Source: Euzebyaceae bacterium (GTDB lineage Bacteria; Actinomycetota; Nitriliruptoria; Euzebyales; Egibacteraceae). Taken from it: 7,331 bases of DNA. Where the stretch lies: NCBI GenBank assembly GCA_013696915.1, contig JACCXR010000130.1:1-7331 (forward strand). The letters are read 5' to 3'. This document shows, piece by piece, positions 5,775-7,331 of the stretch. Within the stretch, counting starts at the first letter, position 1, and every line of letters starts with the position of its first letter. A program made the translations under genes and the position numbers. The notes below the pieces were generated by a model. It made no database searches. It had not been told where the DNA came from and was given only the letters and a program-made list of their open reading frames with translations.

Positions 5775-6392
5775 TCAAGTATGCCTTGAACCGGGGTCGT
5801 TCCCACCCGCGCCGCCTCCAGCCCGGTACACCGCCTCCTCGGTGACGACGACGTCGACCCGGCGGTCGTGGGGTTCGGTGGGGACCGCGTCCACGAGCTG
5901 CCGTTCGAACGCGACGCCCACGACGGGGACGCCCGGCCGGAGCTCCGCGAGCAGCCGGTCGAAGTGGCCGCCGCCGTACCCCAGCCGGTGGCCCGTGCGG
6001 TCGAACGCGACGCCCGGCGTCACGACCGCCTCCAACCGGTCGGGTCGGGCGGGGCGGCGGCGGCCTGCCCGCGGCTCGCGGACGCCGCGCCATCCCGGGG
6101 CGAGGTCGGCGGCGAGGTCGCGGACCCGGGCGATGCCGAGGGACGGCCCGTCGACCCACGGCAGGAAGACGCCGACCCCGGCGTCGAGGAGGCGCTGCAG
6201 CCAGGGATCGAGATCGACCTCGGCCCCGAAGGCGGCGTAGGCGAGCACCGCGCGCGCGTCCGCGAGCTCGGGCAGTTCCCCAACCCGTCGCCTGATCTCG
6301 GCCGCGGCGGCCGCCCGCTGCGGGCCGGGGATCGCCCCGCGGACGGTGAGCAGGCTGGCGCGCAGGGTCGCCTTGGTCGGGTTGTCCGCCAC
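5775..6392 (-). CDS. 5-formyltetrahydrofolate cyclo-ligase (MTHFS)
   Basis: A cytoplasmic enzyme of 205 aa, near the family's 180-200. It uses ATP to convert 5-formyltetrahydrofolate to 5,10-methenyltetrahydrofolate, returning stored folate to one-carbon metabolism. Seen: an N-terminal KATLRASLLTVRG (7-19) matching the family's basic ATP-binding start, VFLPWV (75-80), the signature GVAFDRTGHRLGYGGGHFDR (127-146), and HDRRVDVVVTE (175-185) near the C-terminus. The start is GTG 6392, with a strong AGGAGGT ribosome site eight bases upstream. It is the first gene of the leftward unit and is divergent from the sensor-like gene at 6533. The last 15 residues are a glycine-rich extension with no visible motif. 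The gene is known as ygfA/fau in E. coli; I leave the symbol blank because actinobacterial naming varies. Confidence 0.93.
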   Translation of the reverse strand: MADNPTKATLRASLLTVRGAIPGPQRAAAAAEIRRRVGELPELADARAVLAYAAFGAEVDLDPWLQRLLDAGVGVFLPWVDGPSLGIARVRDLAADLAPGWRGVREPRAGRRRPARPDRLEAVVTPGVAFDRTGHRLGYGGGHFDRLLAELRPGVPVVGVAFERQLVDAVPTEPHDRRVDVVVTEEAVYRAGGGAGGNDPGSRHT

Positions 6393-6398
6393 TCCTGC

Positions 6399-6405
6399 GT
6401 ACCTC
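6399..6405 (-). promoter_or_regulatory. Strong ribosome-binding site of the folate cyclo-ligase gene
   Basis: Read on the minus strand, AGGAGGT lies eight bases before GTG 6392. It is the closest match to the full anti-16S consensus in the window, and it fixes the GTG as the start. Confidence 0.8.
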
Positions 6406-6409
6406 CTGT

Positions 6410-6450
6410 GATCATTCGCTTACGCAGCGTGATAGGGTCCAAGTTTGTGA
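6410..6450 (-). promoter_or_regulatory. Possible promoter region of the leftward unit, in an AT-richer patch
   Basis: The 140-base spacer between the divergent starts (6393-6532) contains the least GC-rich stretch of the window, about 6408-6450. On the minus strand TTGGAC (6437-6442) could be a -35 box. No convincing TAnnnT -10 box sits at the standard 16-18-base distance; TAAGCG and AATGAT lie at somewhat unsuitable distances. On the plus strand TAGGGT at 6433-6438 resembles a -10 box but has no clear -35 partner. The location is well motivated; the exact boxes are not. Confidence 0.3.
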
Positions 6451-6532
6451 GCGTGACCGTACGGGGAGCGGCGAGCGTGCAAAGGCGTCGCGTCGGCGGC
6501 TCAGGCTTCTAGCGTGGTCAGGGGGTGTCATC

Positions 6533-7331
6533 ATGCCGGGAGTGGGTCTCCGCGGTCGGCTTGCGCTCTTCTTCGTTGCGATCACGGTCGTGCCGCTGAC
6601 GGTGGCGGTGGTCGGGCTCCAGCTTCAGATCCGGGCGGAGTCCCGCGAAGGAGCCGCTGACGAGCTCCGCCTCGTGGAGTTGAGCGCCTCGGCGCTCGTG
6701 GAGGCCGAACGACGCCGGGCCGGCGATCTCGCGGACGACCTGCTGGCGCCCGACACGACTGGCACCGCCGGGGGCACAGGTCTGGCCGCGGCGCTGGCCG
6801 CGGCCGACACCGACGCCATCCAGGCCTGGCTCGAAGGGGCGCTGCCCGACCTTGAGAACAGTCGCGCCGACCTGGTGGTCGTCGCGGGTCCGGACGGGGC
6901 ACTGCTCGGCTCGGTGGCATCCGAGCCAGAGTTCGCCGCAGGCGTCGACGTCCGCCCCGTCCCGGCCGCGATCGCCGAGGCCGTCCGGACGCGGGTGCCC
7001 CCCGCCGGGGTGCTCCTCGAGACCCGCGAAATCCGGACCGGGGGCAACGAGGGGGCGGTGCTCGGCTACCTGATCTCTGGACTCTGGGCGGATCGGCAGC
7101 TCCTGGATCTCCTGCGCGTGCCGGTCGGGACGGCCTTCCTCGCCGGAGAGGAGGTCCTCGCCGCCGATGGGGGGACCATTGCCTCGCTGCCGCAAGGTCC
7201 CCTCCCCGACCAGGGGGACATCGGGCCGGTGACGGTCGACGGCGGCGACGCGCTCGCGGCGGTGATCCCCCTGCGGTCGGCGGCCGGCGGTGACGTGGGA
7301 GGCAGCCCGTCGTCGCTGCTGCTCTGGTCGC
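6533..7331 (+). CDS. N-terminal part of a membrane sensor-like protein (cut by right edge)
   Basis: From ATG 6533, with an AGGGGGTG ribosome site a few bases upstream, the frame stays open for 266 codons to the window end. The start MPGVGLRGRLALFFVAITVV is basic and followed by one hydrophobic span (about residues 10-29). Next comes an amphipathic, Ala/Glu/Arg-rich stretch (33-65), then about 190 residues of mixed sequence without membrane spans, including VVVAGPDGALLGSV and VLGYLISGLWADRQLLDLL. The latter resemble the small-ligand (Cache-like) extracytoplasmic domains of histidine kinases, methyl-accepting proteins and diguanylate cyclases. The final visible residues, SSLLLWS, may begin a second membrane span. 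The output domain lies outside the window, so the class of sensor is unknown. Third-position GC bias is strong throughout, supporting this frame over the 225-codon antisense frame at 6518-7195. Confidence 0.8.
   Translation, partial: MPGVGLRGRLALFFVAITVVPLTVAVVGLQLQIRAESREGAADELRLVELSASALVEAERRRAGDLADDLLAPDTTGTAGGTGLAAALAAADTDAIQAWLEGALPDLENSRADLVVVAGPDGALLGSVASEPEFAAGVDVRPVPAAIAEAVRTRVPPAGVLLETREIRTGGNEGAVLGYLISGLWADRQLLDLLRVPVGTAFLAGEEVLAADGGTIASLPQGPLPDQGDIGPVTVDGGDALAAVIPLRSAAGGDVGGSPSSLLLWS

Noticed and set aside
6518..7195. 225-codon minus-strand frame under the sensor-like gene
   Set aside because: The plus-strand frame from ATG 6533 has a ribosome site, a membrane anchor and better codon bias; the antisense frame has none of these.

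Overview
The window is very GC-rich (clearly above 70% by eye), and its real genes have codon third positions that are almost all G or C. They start at ATG or GTG behind short purine-rich ribosome sites. This style, and the linkage of a 5-formyltetrahydrofolate cyclo-ligase to an FmdB-type zinc-ribbon protein and a SAF-domain membrane protein, fit a high-GC actinobacterium. I cannot name a genus from this sequence.

Left part, plus strand (1-3584): the 3' end of an unrecognised gene, apparently shifted in frame near 151-160, is followed after 20 bases by tldD. tldD overlaps tldE (pmbA) by four bases, and a Uma2-family (DUF820) nuclease-fold protein follows eight bases after tldE. TldD carries the zinc site (HEACGH plus a late Cys) and TldE lacks it, as expected for the TldD/TldE heteromeric protease. 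These genes look like one transcription unit.

Middle and right part, minus strand (6392 down to 3412): a 5-formyltetrahydrofolate cyclo-ligase gene with a strong ribosome site, then an FmdB-family zinc-ribbon gene with a long charged tail, then a methylthioadenosine phosphorylase gene, then a SAF/CpaB-like single-span membrane protein gene. A GC-rich hairpin lies between the zinc-ribbon and phosphorylase genes. A three-copy tandem repeat of about 38-39 bases starts inside the 3' end of the phosphorylase gene and repeats its last codons and stop. The SAF reading frame has no stop before it enters the convergent Uma2 gene, giving a 173-base antisense overlap.

Right edge, plus strand (6533-7331): a divergent gene runs off the window. 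It encodes the N-terminal anchor and probably extracytoplasmic part of a membrane sensor-like protein. The 140-base divergent spacer holds the only clearly less GC-rich patch and should contain promoters for both directions.

In function the window is mostly housekeeping: peptide processing (TldD/E), folate one-carbon repair, methylthioadenosine salvage and a likely redox or zinc-linked chaperone-type protein. I found no convincing new multi-gene system. The best leads are the duplicated 3' end of the phosphorylase gene, the convergent overlap with its Arg-rich tail, and the frameshift at the left edge.
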